Shown: positions 1 to 10,519, numbered from the stretch's first letter. The stretch is 64,000 nt of DNA from Heterohyrax brucei (GCA_028571685.1 CM053164.1:37002501-37066500), one strand, 5' to 3'. Numbers and translations are program-made. Notes: generated by a model from the sequence alone, not told the origin.

Positions 1-469
1 TATATCCCCCTCCCCAATGACGTATTTCAAGCCTCCCACTCTTCCTTCATTAGCACCCATCTGGACAGCTCAGACACTGTAGTTTCCAACTCCAAGAACT
101 CTTCGATCCACTAGGATCCCAAAGCACTGCTCTCATCAACATTTCACTGTCCCTCGCTCTTCCTCAGAGCCTCACATTCCTCGTTACTCACCTTAAATGC
201 CACAGTCTGTTGATGGAAGTACTTCCTTATACATGTCCTCAATTTCACTCTGCTTTATCCCTGTATAGTACACACCTGGCAAACCCTAATCGTGGCTAAA
301 TTAAACTCTGGACTTATTGAATGTCTACATAAATGAAGCTAAAAATGGCTGGAAAAATACACAAGTACTGACTGGTTCACTTCAAATTCACTACCACTAA
401 CTAAAGTTGGCCCTCAAGGCCTCCTGACAATTCTAGTACATTACCCTGCCTTCCATTCACTCTCCCACT

Positions 470-965
470 GTCCTAGATGACAATTTCACACTTCTCTGTT
501 AGAATCTCCAGTATTCTTGACCCTCTTTTTAGCTTAGCAGATAATCCTGCTTCTGATTTCACTAAGAGAAGCTATCAAGAAATTCACAAGCTGCCCCCTA
601 TATGCAGGCATATGCTGTCTTCCCTTCTGTTAGACAGAATATTACTGCCCTTACTCTCTCCGAAGACCAATCCCTAAACTTGTACACTTAGGTCCCATTC
701 ATCCTCCCCCACTTATAGGTACCATTCCACCATTCTTCCCTCTCTCTGCTTCATCAACATATTTATCTCTCTACTTGATGATTACCATCACATATAAACA
801 TTTCATCATCATATAATATACATATTCACCACCAACATACACAATGAGAATATTTATAAGTTTCATGAGTTCAGAGGCAAGTTTGTTTTGTTTACTAATG
901 CATCACCAGTGCCTAGGGCAAGCACACAGTAGACACAAAACAAACATGTTTCAGATAAACGAAAC
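470..965 (+). repeat. Ancient L2-like LINE 3' remnant
   Basis: The right part resembles the 3' end of L2: a stretch like 'TTTCATGAG..CAGAGGCAAG' followed by 'CACCAGTGCCTAGGGCAAGCACACAGTAG' style sequence, which is the usual L2 ending before its short tail. The left part (1-470) is C/T-rich and may be an older continuation, but I could not align it. No coding capacity remains. Assignment is from memory of the consensus and is tentative. Confidence 0.4.
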
Positions 966-984
966 AATTTATCAAGAAGGCATT

Positions 985-1318
985 GTTAGGACGCCCTCAT
1001 GTTGTCGCAACATAGCCTAAAAATATATAAAGCAAAACTAACAGAATTAAAAAGGGAAACTTGACAAATGTTAGTGAGAAGTGAATGTCGCTGAGAAACA
1101 CCGGAAATGGCAAGATTATAACACATGTAATATAAGTAATCTATTAAGATATATGTAGAACTCAAAGAATCTATTAAGATGTACGCAGAACTCAAAGAAT
1201 GGAGAACCAAAATTTATCAGAAAATAACCAAATACCACGTTATATAAAGGAAACCTCAAAAAATTCCAGAAGAGCTATGACACAGACCACATTCTCTGGT
1301 CAAAAATAAACAATGTGT
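985..1318 (+). mobile_element. Old L1 fragment, possible ORF2 endonuclease region
   Basis: The stretch around 1020-1070 (AAAATATATAAAGCAAAACT, then ACAGAATTAAAAAGGG) resembles the endonuclease part of L1 ORF2 in sense orientation. It is full of stops. A 30-bp tandem duplication at 1141-1200 and a tiny SINE-tail insertion at 1319-1359 lie in or next to it. Confidence 0.35.
1141..1200. repeat. 30-bp tandem duplication, two copies
   Basis: Positions 1141-1170 and 1171-1200 are adjacent copies of one 30-bp unit that begins CTATTAAGAT and ends CTCAAAGAAT. They differ only in the middle (ATATGTAG against GTACGCAG, three substitutions). The near identity and exact adjacency indicate a local slippage duplication within the old L1-like sequence. 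Confidence 0.85.
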
Positions 1319-1359
1319 CATATGATACGACTCAACGGCACTTGGCTGGCATATGATAC
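1319..1359 (+). mobile_element. Ultra-short SINE 3'-tail insertion with 10-bp target duplication
   Basis: A perfect direct repeat CATATGATAC lies at 1319-1328 and 1350-1359. Between the copies are only 21 bp (1329-1349), starting GACTCAACGGCAC and ending TTGGCTGG. This is the 3' end of an AfroSINE/RTE-type element (tail like GACTCGACGGCA plus short TTGGC repeats). It looks like a retrotransposition event that copied only the tail. Confidence 0.7.
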
Positions 1360-1369
1360 ATGGAGAAAA

Positions 1370-1524
1370 AGGAGCCCTGATGGCAAAGTAGTTAAAAGCC
1401 GTGGCTGGAAGCCAACAGGTTGTTGGTTCAAAATCCACCAGCAGCTCCTTAGAAACACTGTAAGGCAGTTCTACCCTGTTCCATAGGGCACCATGAGTCC
1501 AGATTGACTTGACAGCTGTCAGGT
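1370..1524 (+). mobile_element. AfroSINE (+)
   Basis: Sense copy: the head (AGGAGCCCTGATGGCAAAGT) is the A-box region of the tRNA-derived pol III promoter, GGTTCAAAATCCACCAGC is the B-box region, and the 3' end is GATTGACTTGACAGCTGTC. It is diverged, with no clear target duplication. Confidence 0.8.
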
Positions 1525-1704
1525 ATGTGCCATGGAGAAAAACAAAGGCAGGTTAGGTGCACTGAAAAGGTAACATATGCACAAAGATATGAATGAAGTG
1601 AGGAAGTTTTATGGATAATTGAATAAGAGTGTACAGAGAAGTAAAAAGAAGTAAAAAGAGCAAAGACCCTGAGACAGCAGCGAACATGAGATACTTACCA
1701 GATC
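1525..1704. other. Unassigned interspersed sequence, possibly L2-like
   Basis: The stretch contains phrases like GTAAAAAGAGCAAAGACCCTGAGACAGCA, which resembles a common old-repeat motif (AAGTGCAAAGGCCCTGAGGC). I could not assign family or strand with confidence, and no coding signal is visible. Confidence 0.25.
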
Positions 1705-1860
1705 TTCTGTACGAATATACATTTCTTAAGATAAATTCCTAGAACTGGAATTAATAGGTCAGATGGTCTGAATGCCATAATCTTAACAGATATTGCCAAA
1801 CAGCCTGTATTAGGTGTCATCTGTAAAATCTCTCAACACAGGCTGATAGTGTAACACCAA
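1705..1860 (-). mobile_element. Old L1 fragment (-)
   Basis: Sequence such as AAGATAAATTCCTAGAACTG followed by GAATTAATAGGTCAGATGGT is the familiar antisense of the L1 ORF2 C-terminal region. It is short and decayed. Confidence 0.55.
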
Positions 1861-2335
1861 ACTGTAATTCAGTAAAAGCACTATGACAGATGGCCAGCAA
1901 GATGGGATTTAGATAGACAAACCTCTAACTTATTCAGAAAGAACTTTTAGAGTACTTGTACCAGTAAGAGATATATTACCTTTCCTCTACATAATTCTCC
2001 ACAAACATTAATTACCTTAACCAAGCTTTCCTCCTCCAACAACTGTTAATTAGAAAATAGTGCACCCTCACAAAAATCTCAACTATAAAAAATTTACTGA
2101 GTAGAAAGCGCAGGCAGCAGTGGAAGGATGGACTAGACAACCCACTCCTGACACTATCCTTCCAACAGCACACATCTTTCTAGACTTCTCTTACGTATGT
2201 ATAAAACCAGGTGCCACTGAGCCAGAAATCTAACCCTATGTGTGTCAAGTGTAGAACTGTGCTCCACAGGGTCTTCAGTGGCTAACTTCTTGGGAGTAGA
2301 TGGCCAGGCTTTCTTCCATGCATATACAGACACAC
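1861..2335. other. No recognised feature
   Basis: I see no gene, SINE or LINE signature in this roughly 475-bp stretch. It is AT-rich with mixed unique-looking sequence and no open frame of note. Confidence 0.4.
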
Positions 2336-2850
2336 ATTATTATTTAAAAAAAAAATTATGCATAATATACATAATTGATTTTTTTATTCAATATATCATG
2401 GACATTTTTTCATAGCAATATGTAACAGAAAAAACATTTTTTATACAGGTACTAGCACTTTACTGTATGGATACAGTATTTATCTATTTCCCACTGATGG
2501 ACATTAAGGCTGTTTCTAGTTTTTTTACTTACCAAATCAGTTAGGTAGGATACTTCTACAGATGAAGTTAACAAGTAAAGGGTACGAACATTTTATATTT
2601 TGATGCATGTTTCCAACTTGCTTGCCAAAACTTTGGTACCATTTCACACTGGAACTGGTATGTAAGCATACTTGTTTTCTGCACAATCTTGCCAATATTT
2701 AGTACAAATAATTATTTTAGATTCTGCCAATCTGAGAGGCTAAAAAGGTTCCATTTGCAACTGATCTAGTGAACTGGAATCTTTCATATATTTAATCACA
2801 TTATATTTCTCTTATGAATAACCTATTCACTGTTTTGCCCATTTTCTACA
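2336..2850 (-). mobile_element. Old L1M-type fragment (-)
   Basis: Antisense L1 3' region: a segment with GATGGACATTAAGGCTGTTT then CTAGTTTTTTTAC matches the usual antisense ORF2-end wording. Near 2790-2850, CTTATGAATAACCTATTCAC then TTTTGCCCATTTTC is the customary antisense continuation. Many indels show old age. Confidence 0.6.
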
Positions 2851-2909
2851 CTACAGCTATCCAATGGAAATATAACAAAAGTCACATACGTAATTTTAAA
2901 TTTTCCAGT

Positions 2910-3060
2910 CCCGATGCTGTCAAGTTGATTCTGACTCATAGTGGCCCTATAGGACAGAGTAAAATTGCTGCAGAGTTTCCAAGGAGTGCCTGGTGGAGTC
3001 CAACTGCCAACCTTTTGGTTAGCAGATGTAGCACTTAACCCCTGTGCCACCAGGGTTTCC
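2910..3060 (-). mobile_element. AfroSINE (-)
   Basis: Antisense copy running from the tail (GATGCTGTCAAGTTGATTCT) through the body (CCTATAGGACAGAGTAAAAT) to the head (GTGCCACCAGGGTTTCC). It is nearly full length, with the pol III promoter boxes at the right end. Confidence 0.9.
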
Positions 3061-3147
3061 AAATTTCCTAGCAGCCACATTAAAAAAATAAAAAGAAATA
3101 CGTGAAAAGTAAAGATACCACCTTGAAGACTAAACAGCACCTGACTC

Positions 3148-3585
3148 AAGCCATGGTATTTTCAATCACATCATATGCATGCAAAAGCTAAACAGAAGAA
3201 CAGATGCTTTTGAATTGTGGTGTTGGAGAAGAATGTTGACTGTATCATGGACTGCCACAAGAACGAACAGATCTGTTTTAGAAGAAGTACAACCAGTGTG
3301 TTACTTGGAAGCAAGATGGCAAGACTGCCTCTTACATACTTTGGACATGTTGTCAGGGAGGATAAGTCCCTGGAGAACTATGTCATGCTTGGTAGAGTGG
3401 CGGGTCAGCAAAAAAGAAGACAACCCTCAATGAGATGGACTGACACAGTAGCTGCAACAATGGGCTTAAGCATAAAAACAACTGTGGACCTGGCACAAGA
3501 CCGGGCAGTCTTTCTGTTATGCAAAAGGTCACTATAAGTCAGAACCAACTCAACAGCACCAACTACCACCACCAACATGTATTTA
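3148..3585 (+). mobile_element. RTE-type LINE, 3' end of ORF plus 3' tail (+)
   Basis: A frame from 3179 encodes RRTDAFELWCWRRMLTVSW, then frame-shifted TYFGHVVREDKSLENYVML and RRQPSMRWTDTVA. This is the conserved C-terminal end of RTE-clade reverse transcriptase proteins, in order. It is followed by the RTE 3' tail (CAACAATGGGCTTAAGCATA, then AACCAACTCAACAGCACC and CAACTACCACCACCAAC). The element is 5'-truncated and carries at least one frameshift, so it is a dead copy. The same 3' tail recurs in shortened form elsewhere in the window and resembles the AfroSINE tail, consistent with RTE machinery mobilising those SINEs (inference). Confidence 0.85.
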
Positions 3586-3697
3586 TACATATTACCTTTT
3601 CTACATATAATCAATATACAAATTAGTTAATGAGTGATTTTAAATTCTTTTTCTTAACAGTCTTCAAAATTCAATGTATATAAAACACCTACATACA

Positions 3698-3792
3698 AAA
3701 AAACCCCACTGCCACCAATTTGATTCCAACTCATAGCAAACCTATAGGTCAGAGTAGAACTGCCCCATAGTTTCCAAGGAGCACCTCGCATA
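3698..3792 (-). mobile_element. AfroSINE fragment (-), head missing
   Basis: The tail and body are present (CCCCACTGCCACCAATTTGA to CATAGTTTCCAAGGAGCACC), but the promoter-bearing head is absent, so this is a truncated insertion. Confidence 0.8.
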
Positions 3793-3931
3793 TTTGAAAA
3801 ACACCTGGAGTATATCTCAGTTTAGACTGACTACATCTCAGGTGCTCAGCAGATATATGTCACTAGTGGCTACTGCATTGGCTGGTGTGGTTCTATAGCA
3901 TCTTTTTCTTACAGATGTGTGGGAGCTTATA

Positions 3932-5189
3932 TAGGGTCTGACAAGTTCGCAAACTTGCCACTGTTTGCTTACACTGGCAGCAAGCACTGTACAAACAACT
4001 CAATAAGGTTTCATTGTCTCACAGCTATGTTTGTGTTTGTGTCAATGTCTTGCTGAGTGGCGTTCATTATTGTTGTTGTATGTTTTGTGTGTCATCGCCA
4101 AGAATGTTGGAGCTTGAATTAGAGCAACAAACAAACATTAAATTTCTTGTTAAACTTGGCAAGAGTGGAAGTCAAATCAGGGATATGTTAGTCCAAATTT
4201 ATGAGGATGATGCCTTGAAGAAAACAGCAGTGTACAAATGGATTAAATGCTCTTCTCAGGGGACAGAAAGCATCACTGATGAAGAGAGGTCAGGGAAACC
4301 AGTAACATGCAGAACTTAAGAAAACATTGCAAAAATTCATTGAATTGTATGTCAAAATTGTTGGTTGATGGCAAGACGCATAGCAGATCAAGTAAACATC
4401 AACAAAGAAACAGTAAGGAAGATTTTAACTGAAAATCTTGGCATGAGAAAGGTGTATTCAAAAATGGTCCTGAAGGAGCTCATCCATTAACAAAAGCAAA
4501 GGAGAGTCAAAGTTTGCCAAGATCTTTTGGACAGGCAAGACGATGTTCTGTGTCATGCTATCACTGGTGATGAAACATGGGTGTACCAACCTGACCCTGA
4601 AATAAAGCATTCAAGTATACAATGGAAGTCAGTCAATTCTCCACAATGAAAAAAGTCCCGTTCAAATTCAACATTGTTAAACTTTTTTGATATCAGAGGG
4701 ACTCTTCATTATGAATTTGTACCAACTGGATAAATATTTAACCAAGTTGACTATTTCCAAGTGCTAAAAAGGTTGCATGAAAAAGTTAGATGAAAACAAA
4801 TTGAACTTCTTGCCAACAACTCATGGCTCCTGCATCACGACAATGTACCAGTTCACATGGCACTGTCTGTGAGGGAGTTTTTAGCCAATAAACAAATAAC
4901 TGTATTGGAATACCCTCCCTACTCACTTGATCTGGCCTCCAATGACTTTTTTCCTTACCTGAAGATAAAGGAAATATTGAAAGGAAGACATTTCGATGAC
5001 CTTCAGTACATCAAAGGTAATATGAGGACAGCTCTGTTTGCTGTTTCAGAAAAACAGTGGACCAAGTGCTGGCACTGGTGCATAGATTCCCAAAGGGAGT
5101 ACTTCAAAGGTGACTGTGGTGACATTCAACAATTAGGTATACAGTACTTTTTCCAGGATGAGTTCACAAACTTAATTATCAGACCTCAT
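3932..5189 (+). mobile_element. Full-length mariner DNA transposon, inactive
   Basis: The element is about 1.26 kb, the normal mariner length, between TA-rich borders. The inverted ends begin GGTCTGACAAGTTCGC at the left, and the right end reads AGGTCTGATAATTAAG on the minus strand. The terminal repeats are related but diverged. A single decayed transposase gene lies inside. It has been disrupted by several stops and is unlikely to move. Confidence 0.9.
4104..5126 (+). pseudogene. Mariner transposase pseudogene
   Basis: The reading frame begins MLELELEQQTNIKFLVKLGK with a DNA-binding helix-turn-helix region (VYKWIKCSSQGTESITDEER), then stops at about 4316. Past further stops, the catalytic motifs remain visible: TGDETWVY (first Asp), LHHDNVPVH (second Asp) and ASNDFF (third Asp). 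I counted 34 residues between the second and third Asp, the mariner D34D spacing. The C-terminal frame 4857-5279 runs past the gene end. In-frame stops near 4317, 4345, 4488, 4650 and 4732 make it a pseudogene. Family knowledge: mariner transposase cuts and pastes at TA sites by a DDD nuclease. The position of the true start is inferred from family similarity. Confidence 0.88.
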
Positions 5190-5508
5190 ACATCATGCCC
5201 TTCCAGTTTTCCCCCTTACTTATATTGTTTTATTATACAAATAATACAAACACACTGTTTTCACAAAAACTTCAAATAATATAAAAGTATTAACAGCAAA
5301 ACAGTTCTTTTAGAAACAGTTCTTTGGGTGGTAAAGGGTGGAATGTTAGATGTGACAACACATTAATTCAAGTTCGTGGACAAATAAATCATGACTGGGA
5401 AACATTTGTATCATAAGAGCAGTAGAGCAGAACTGTCCCAACATCATGCTGGGAAGCACTTGTCCTCCACCTCTGTCAGAAATATTTCCCATACCATCCA
5501 GAACAGGG

Positions 5509-5907
5509 ATTTTCAAATTGTAGTCATGACTCATTAACCCACTGCCATCAAGTCGGTTCTGACTCATAGCAACCCTATGGGATACAGTAGAACCAGCCCA
5601 TAGTGTTTCTAAGGGGCCACTTGTAGATAAGAACTCTTGACCTTCTGGTTAGTAGTCAAACTTTTAACCACAAGGCCACCACCAGGTGTCCAAAACAGTG
5701 AGATATAAATTCAACTGAATAGGTTATGACTAATATTTTTAATATTTTGCCTGTAGATTAAAAAATAATAGACTAAAAAGTATCAGAGCCTATCACACAC
5801 TGTAAGCAAAAGTACTGTTTTGTGAAATGTTTGTTGCACATGTGTCTGTGTATACATACTAGGTAAGATTGTGGGTCATGGTCAAAACATTTTGAAAAAA
5901 CACATAT
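5509..5907. mobile_element. Non-autonomous hAT-Charlie-like element split by an AfroSINE
   Basis: The left end (GATTTTCAAATTGTAGTCAT, then GACTC) and the right end read on the minus strand (TTTTTCAAAATGTTTTGACC, then ATGACCC) are inverted relatives. The interior (AAGTATCAGAGCCTATCACA) resembles small hAT-Charlie MER-type elements. The AfroSINE at 5537-5690 interrupts it. No coding sequence is present. Exact family not determined. Confidence 0.55.
5537..5690 (-). mobile_element. AfroSINE (-)
   Basis: Antisense copy from tail (CCCACTGCCATCAAGTCGGT) to head (GGCCACCACCAGGTGTCC). It sits inside the hAT-like element and is therefore the younger of the two. Confidence 0.85.
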
Positions 5908-6188
5908 CTAAAACGTGTCTGTCTTTGTTCTCTCTGATGAGTTCCAGACCAATTGCCTCCTGCTGTCTCCACTTAGGCATTCCAAAAATGCCCACAACTG
6001 AATAAATTATCTTCTCCTAAAGCTTGTTTATTTTCCAGTTATCACAGAATGAAATCATCATTATGCATCCAAATAAACAAGCCAAAAATACAAAGACCCA
6101 TAATTTCCAAAACTTGCATTTCAGGAACCCTACGCAAGTTAAAAGGAAGTGGAAGGGGGTGCAACTTGGAACCTTACTTCATAGTTAC
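5908..6188. other. No recognised feature
   Basis: Short unassigned interval between the hAT-like element and the next AfroSINE. It has no notable open frame or repeat signature. Confidence 0.4.
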
Positions 6189-6189
6189 T

Positions 6190-6385
6190 GCTAGATGTTG
6201 TTGAGTCAATTCTGACTCATGCTGACCCCACGTGTTACAGAGTAGAACTGCTTTATGAGGTTTTCTTGGCTGCAATCTTAATGGAAACAGATTGTTAAGT
6301 CTTCTGTTCTGCAGTACCTCTACGTGGGTTTGAATCACGAATTTTATTGGTTAACAGCTGAGCCACAACCATCTGCACCACCTAT
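6190..6385 (-). mobile_element. AfroSINE, long variant (-)
   Basis: It differs from the short form by an extra internal block: after GTTTTCTTGGCTGCAATCTT comes AATGGAAACAGATTGTTAAG before the head. Several copies in the window share this block (20950, 21992, 46236, 47875, 61279), so it marks a distinct subfamily. Confidence 0.8.
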
Positions 6386-6400
6386 GAACATTCACATCTT

Positions 6401-6554
6401 AAAAACTCACTGATGTCAAGTTGATTCTGACTCAGCAACCCTATAGGTTAGAGTAGAACTGCCTCACAGGGTTCCCAAAGAGTAGCTGTTGGATTCAAAT
6501 TGCTGAATTTTTGGTTAGCAGCCAAGCTTTTAACCACTGCACCACCAGGGCTCC
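6401..6554 (-). mobile_element. AfroSINE (-)
   Basis: Antisense copy of the short form, from AACTCACTGATGTCAAGTTG to CACTGCACCACCAGGGCTCC. It lies just beside the long-variant copy on the same strand. Confidence 0.88.
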
Positions 6555-7480
6555 ATCTTCACAGCTTATCACCTACTAAAGCTGCTGCTTCCACTGAAGT
6601 TGTCCTCTGTGGATCTGATAAGCTGAACTCATCCAGTCCAAGGTGAAACATGTTTAAAGGATTTCTAGGAAGAAAGGAAGCCTCAAGTCCTTCTAGATCA
6701 GGCTACCTGTTCCAAGGTGAGGTTCGTTGGTAATTCAGACCAACAAGAATGTATCCTATGTTCATCACTGAAGAGAGTGGAACACAGCAATGGTTGAGCA
6801 TCCAGTTTCTCATTCACAAAAGGTTAGGGTGACTGGTACAACTGCTTAAGTATAATACTAAGATAAGGACGTAGCTGGGGAGACAGAGCTTCATTCTAGC
6901 AGAAAACAAGGTTGTGATATCTAGAAACGTTATCTTTATAGTCTGAAGGTTAGTCTACCATTTAGGAAAACTAGCTACCCTACAGAAATAGGAAAAAAAA
7001 TTAAATTAAAAATTGGTAAAAGCTTAAACTACACTAAAAATTAAAATAATCCTCTAACTAACGAGATTAACAACTAAGTATGTTGAAAGCAGAAGAATAA
7101 AAGACAAACTGCTAATGTCACCCAATAAAATTTAAAAATTAAAAAGTAATTATAAAATAAAAGAAATTTAAAAGAAAAAATCCTTTTCGGAGAAATAAAG
7201 ACAAAGTGAGAAAACAACATGAGATCAAACAAGAATCCCTAAGATAAACAGAAGAAAAAGTAAAACAGAATTATGTTAAAAAATTATAACAGCCTAAATT
7301 GCAGCAATAATGAATTGGAAATAACAGGATATTTTAAGTTGAACAACAATCTTAAAGAAATGACGAGTGGAAGGGATAAAAACAAAACAAGTAGAAAACC
7401 TAAGTGACCATGAGACAGAAAAACAAAAACTAAAAACTCATAAAACCTACCAGAGGGAACCCAGTGGTCAACAACAGGTT
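6555..7480. other. Unassigned AT-rich stretch
   Basis: Unique-looking sequence to about 6960, then a very A-rich part (6960-7450) that could be a decayed LINE body or simply low-complexity DNA. I see no open frame, SINE or LTR signature that I can defend. Confidence 0.35.
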
Positions 7481-7529
7481 AGAACAAGTTTCTTATAAAT
7501 GGATCCAGCCCCTACATTATCACTTCTCC

Positions 7530-8745
7530 ATCCTCACCATGAAGCATCCCCACAAAACTGACTCTCTGACTCAACCACCTGAAGCTAGGTCCGAGTTCCC
7601 AAGTGAAAAGGACAGAGCCCTCTAGTATGCCAAACGGGCATAAGCCAGCCATAAGCCTGGGAGTCCACATGGCAACCTCTACTTTCTGACCTGCTGGTTC
7701 TCACTGTCTCTTTGGGTTTAATAATTCACTGGAACAACACAAATATGAAGTCCAACAATTAAATCTGTGAACTTAATTGTTCTAAGTGCTACATACCTCA
7801 CTGCTGAATATCACTATGGTCACCTTCAAAGTACTTCCCTTGGGACGCTATGTACCAACACCAGTGCCTAGTCCACCCTTCACAGCAATTCTGGAACTCT
7901 TTCTGTAATAGCCAAATGCACACTGTGGCAAGTTCATGAACTTAATTGTACAGTTGTCTGTGCAGGAATTTTCAGCCAATTAACAAATAACTGTATCGGA
8001 ACACCCTCCCTATTCACTTGATCTAGCTCCCATTGACCTTTTTGTTTACCCAAAGATAAAAGAAATGTTGAAAGAAAGACATTTGGATGACATTCAGGAC
8101 ATCAAGGGTAATACAACGACAGCTCTGATGGGCATCCCACAAAAAGAGTTCCAAAATTGCTCTGAAAGGTGGACCAGATATTGGTTCAGTACATAGCCTC
8201 CCAAGGGGAGTGGTTCAAAGGTGACTGCAGTGATATGATAATCAGCAACAAGATATGCAGCACTTTTTCTAGGATGAGTTGCAAACTGAATTGTCAGACC
8301 TCATTAATTTGCAGAGATTATACCTCACTTACAATTACAGATTACAACCAAAAAGGTTACAAAGGTTATAAAGCAAGGATACCCCATGCAGAACTTCCAT
8401 CTCCCAAGGGGTGTACAACCTTCTGAAAGCAAATGTTCTTGTCAACCTGGAAGTTCTCTGAACCTCTGTTCAGGGCTTTCCTCAGTGAGTCCTGCATGAT
8501 ATGCTAAATCATACCTCCTGTGTCTAGTTGTCACTGGCTTCCCAAGTCTTTTCTGCCCTGGACAGTCACAATTTGCCAGCACTGAGTTCCTGGTTTGGTC
8601 TGGACATCCTAGAGCAAAGTACTCAGTTACTCCATTGGTTACATCTCCAGAGCCACAGACAAATATCGCCTTAGGGTAAAACCTGCCCCTTTACCCATAC
8701 TTTGTCTTTAAGAAGCCTCACAATGTTCATACTATTTACACACAT
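7530..8745 (-). mobile_element. Antisense LTR remnant split by a mariner derivative
   Basis: GTTTAATAATTCACTGGAAC (about 7715) on the left and AGAACTTCCATCTCCCAAGG then CAACCTGGAAGTTCTCTGAA (8389-8460) on the right resemble the antisense of one ancient ERV-type LTR. The two halves are separated by the mariner unit at 7746-8312. Family not determined; boundaries approximate. Confidence 0.45.
7746..8312. mobile_element. Fold-back mariner derivative with two 3' ends
   Basis: The left part (about 7747-7955) is an antisense mini-mariner: a 3' terminal region at its left edge (AACAATTAAATCTGTGAACT) and a 5'-like terminal repeat at its right edge (GGCAAGTTCATGAACTTAAT). The right part (7956-8312) is a sense 3' half of the same mariner family, encoding a relic of the catalytic domain (EYPPYSLDL-like region near 8000). 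The segment 7750-7925 is therefore roughly the reverse complement of 8143-8306, giving a long hairpin with a loop of about 220 bp. Confidence 0.7.
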
Positions 8746-8764
8746 ACAAAAAGAAATATATCCT

Positions 8765-10512
8765 TAAATGAGAACTACTAAAAATCATACATTTAGGCTT
8801 AGTCAAAGACTTTATAAAAAGAGCAAAAAGAATGCCTACAGACTGGGAAAAAATATTTGGAGCCACATATCTGATCATAATCCATAAGGTACTGCAAAGT
8901 ATCAACAAGGAAAAGACAAATAACCCAATTAAACAATGGGCAAAGGATATGGATAGACACTTCACCAAAGAAGACATCCAGGCAGCAAAAGGACACAAGA
9001 GGAAATGCTCATAATCATTAGCCATTAGAGAAATACAAATTAAAACTTCAGTGAGGTACCATCTCACCCCAACAAGGCTTGCACTAATCCAAAATAAATA
9101 AACAAATAAAATGAATGTTAGAGAGGTTGTGGAGAGACTGGAATTCTTCTCCAGTGCTGATGAGAATGTAAAATGGTACAACTTCTCTGGAAAGCAATTT
9201 GGTGTTTTCTTAAAAAGGCAGAAACAGAAATACCATGTGGTCTGGCAATCCTATTGCTTAGAATATATCATAGAGAAATAAGGGCTATCACACAGATACA
9301 TGCACACATGTTTATTGCAGCACAGTCCACAATAGGAAAAACATGGACTCAACATGGCCATCAACAGATGAATGGATAAACAAACTATGGTATATTTACA
9401 CAACGAAATACTATGTAATAATAAACAACAATGACGATTTTAGGAAATATAACCTGGAATCATCTGGAAGGCATTATGCTGACTGAAATCAGTCTATTGC
9501 AAAAGGACAAACATTGTAAGAGACAACTATTATAAGGATTTAAGAAAAGGTTTATGCACAGAAAATCCTCTTTGATGGCTACAAGGATGGAGAGGGAGAA
9601 AGAGGGTTATTCATAGATTAGCCAATAGGAATTTGGTTAGGTGAAGGAGTGACAGCATGCAGGAGAAAAGAGGTCAGCATAACTGAACTACACCATAAAC
9701 TAAAAGGTTTTCTAAATACAACTCAACATTTTAAAGGGCGGAATATTAATGTCAGGGGTCTGGAGACCATGGTTTCAGGAGACATCAAGGTCAACTGGCA
9801 TAACTAGCCTTTTTCTAACAGATTGTTCTGCATCCCATATTGGTGAGTGGCACCTGGAATCTTATAAGCCAGTAAGTTGCCATCTAAGGAACATCAACTG
9901 GCCCCAACACACCTGGAGCAGATGAACACCAAGATCATCAAAGATCATGAAGAAAACATGAGCCCAGGAGACAGAAGGGTCCACATGATTGTGAGACGTC
10001 AGCATGAGACTGGAAGAATGAGGTGGTGCCTAACCACCACCAAAGACTGCCCTGACAGGTAACACAGTGTACAGTCCCTGATAAAGCACGAGAAAAAAGG
10101 GAGTGCAGATCTAGAACTCTATTTAAAAAGACCAGACTTGATGGTCTGACATGCTGGAGGGTTCCCTGAGAACATGGCCCCTGGACTTGCTGCTAGCCCA
10201 GAGCTGAAGTCAACTCTTCAGACAAAGACTGGACTGGATTACAGACACAGAATGATGCAGACGGTTGTGTGTACTCCTTGGCTTAACATACATATGATAC
10301 TTTTCAACTGGTTCCTCTTTAGAAGGGAGAGGGGAGGATGGAGAGGAGGGGACAAATGTCAGTTACGTGGGTACTGCAAGTACAGGCTGGAAAGGAGGAA
10401 TGTGCTGTCACAGGGTGAGAAGAGTAGACAGAGTTGCATACAGGCGTGTGTTTGGGGATTTGTATGGCAAATTGACTTGGATTGTAAACTTTCACTTAAC
10501 CACAATAAAAAT
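8765..10512 (+). mobile_element. L1 3' portion (+): ORF2 end and 3'UTR
   Basis: The left part encodes L1 ORF2 C-terminal wording (WAKDMDRHFTKEDIQAAKGH near 8934-8998, after INKEKTNNPIK). Frames then break, and a 3'UTR shared with the larger L1 at 19.0-20.0 kb follows. It ends in an AATAAA-containing A-rich tail near 10500. The element is 5'-truncated and inactive. A 3'UTR purine-rich tract at 10324-10350 parallels other copies. Confidence 0.85.
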
Positions 10513-10519
10513 AAGCTAT

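Noticed and set aside
1371-1450. tRNA-like promoter boxes in AfroSINEs as possible tRNA genes
   Set aside because: The A and B boxes are present but there is no cloverleaf, anticodon arm or CCA-ready acceptor stem. They belong to SINEs.
8732-9181. A 149-codon open frame on the minus strand
   Set aside because: It is the reverse of an L1 ORF2 C-terminal region that reads correctly on the plus strand, so it is a shadow.
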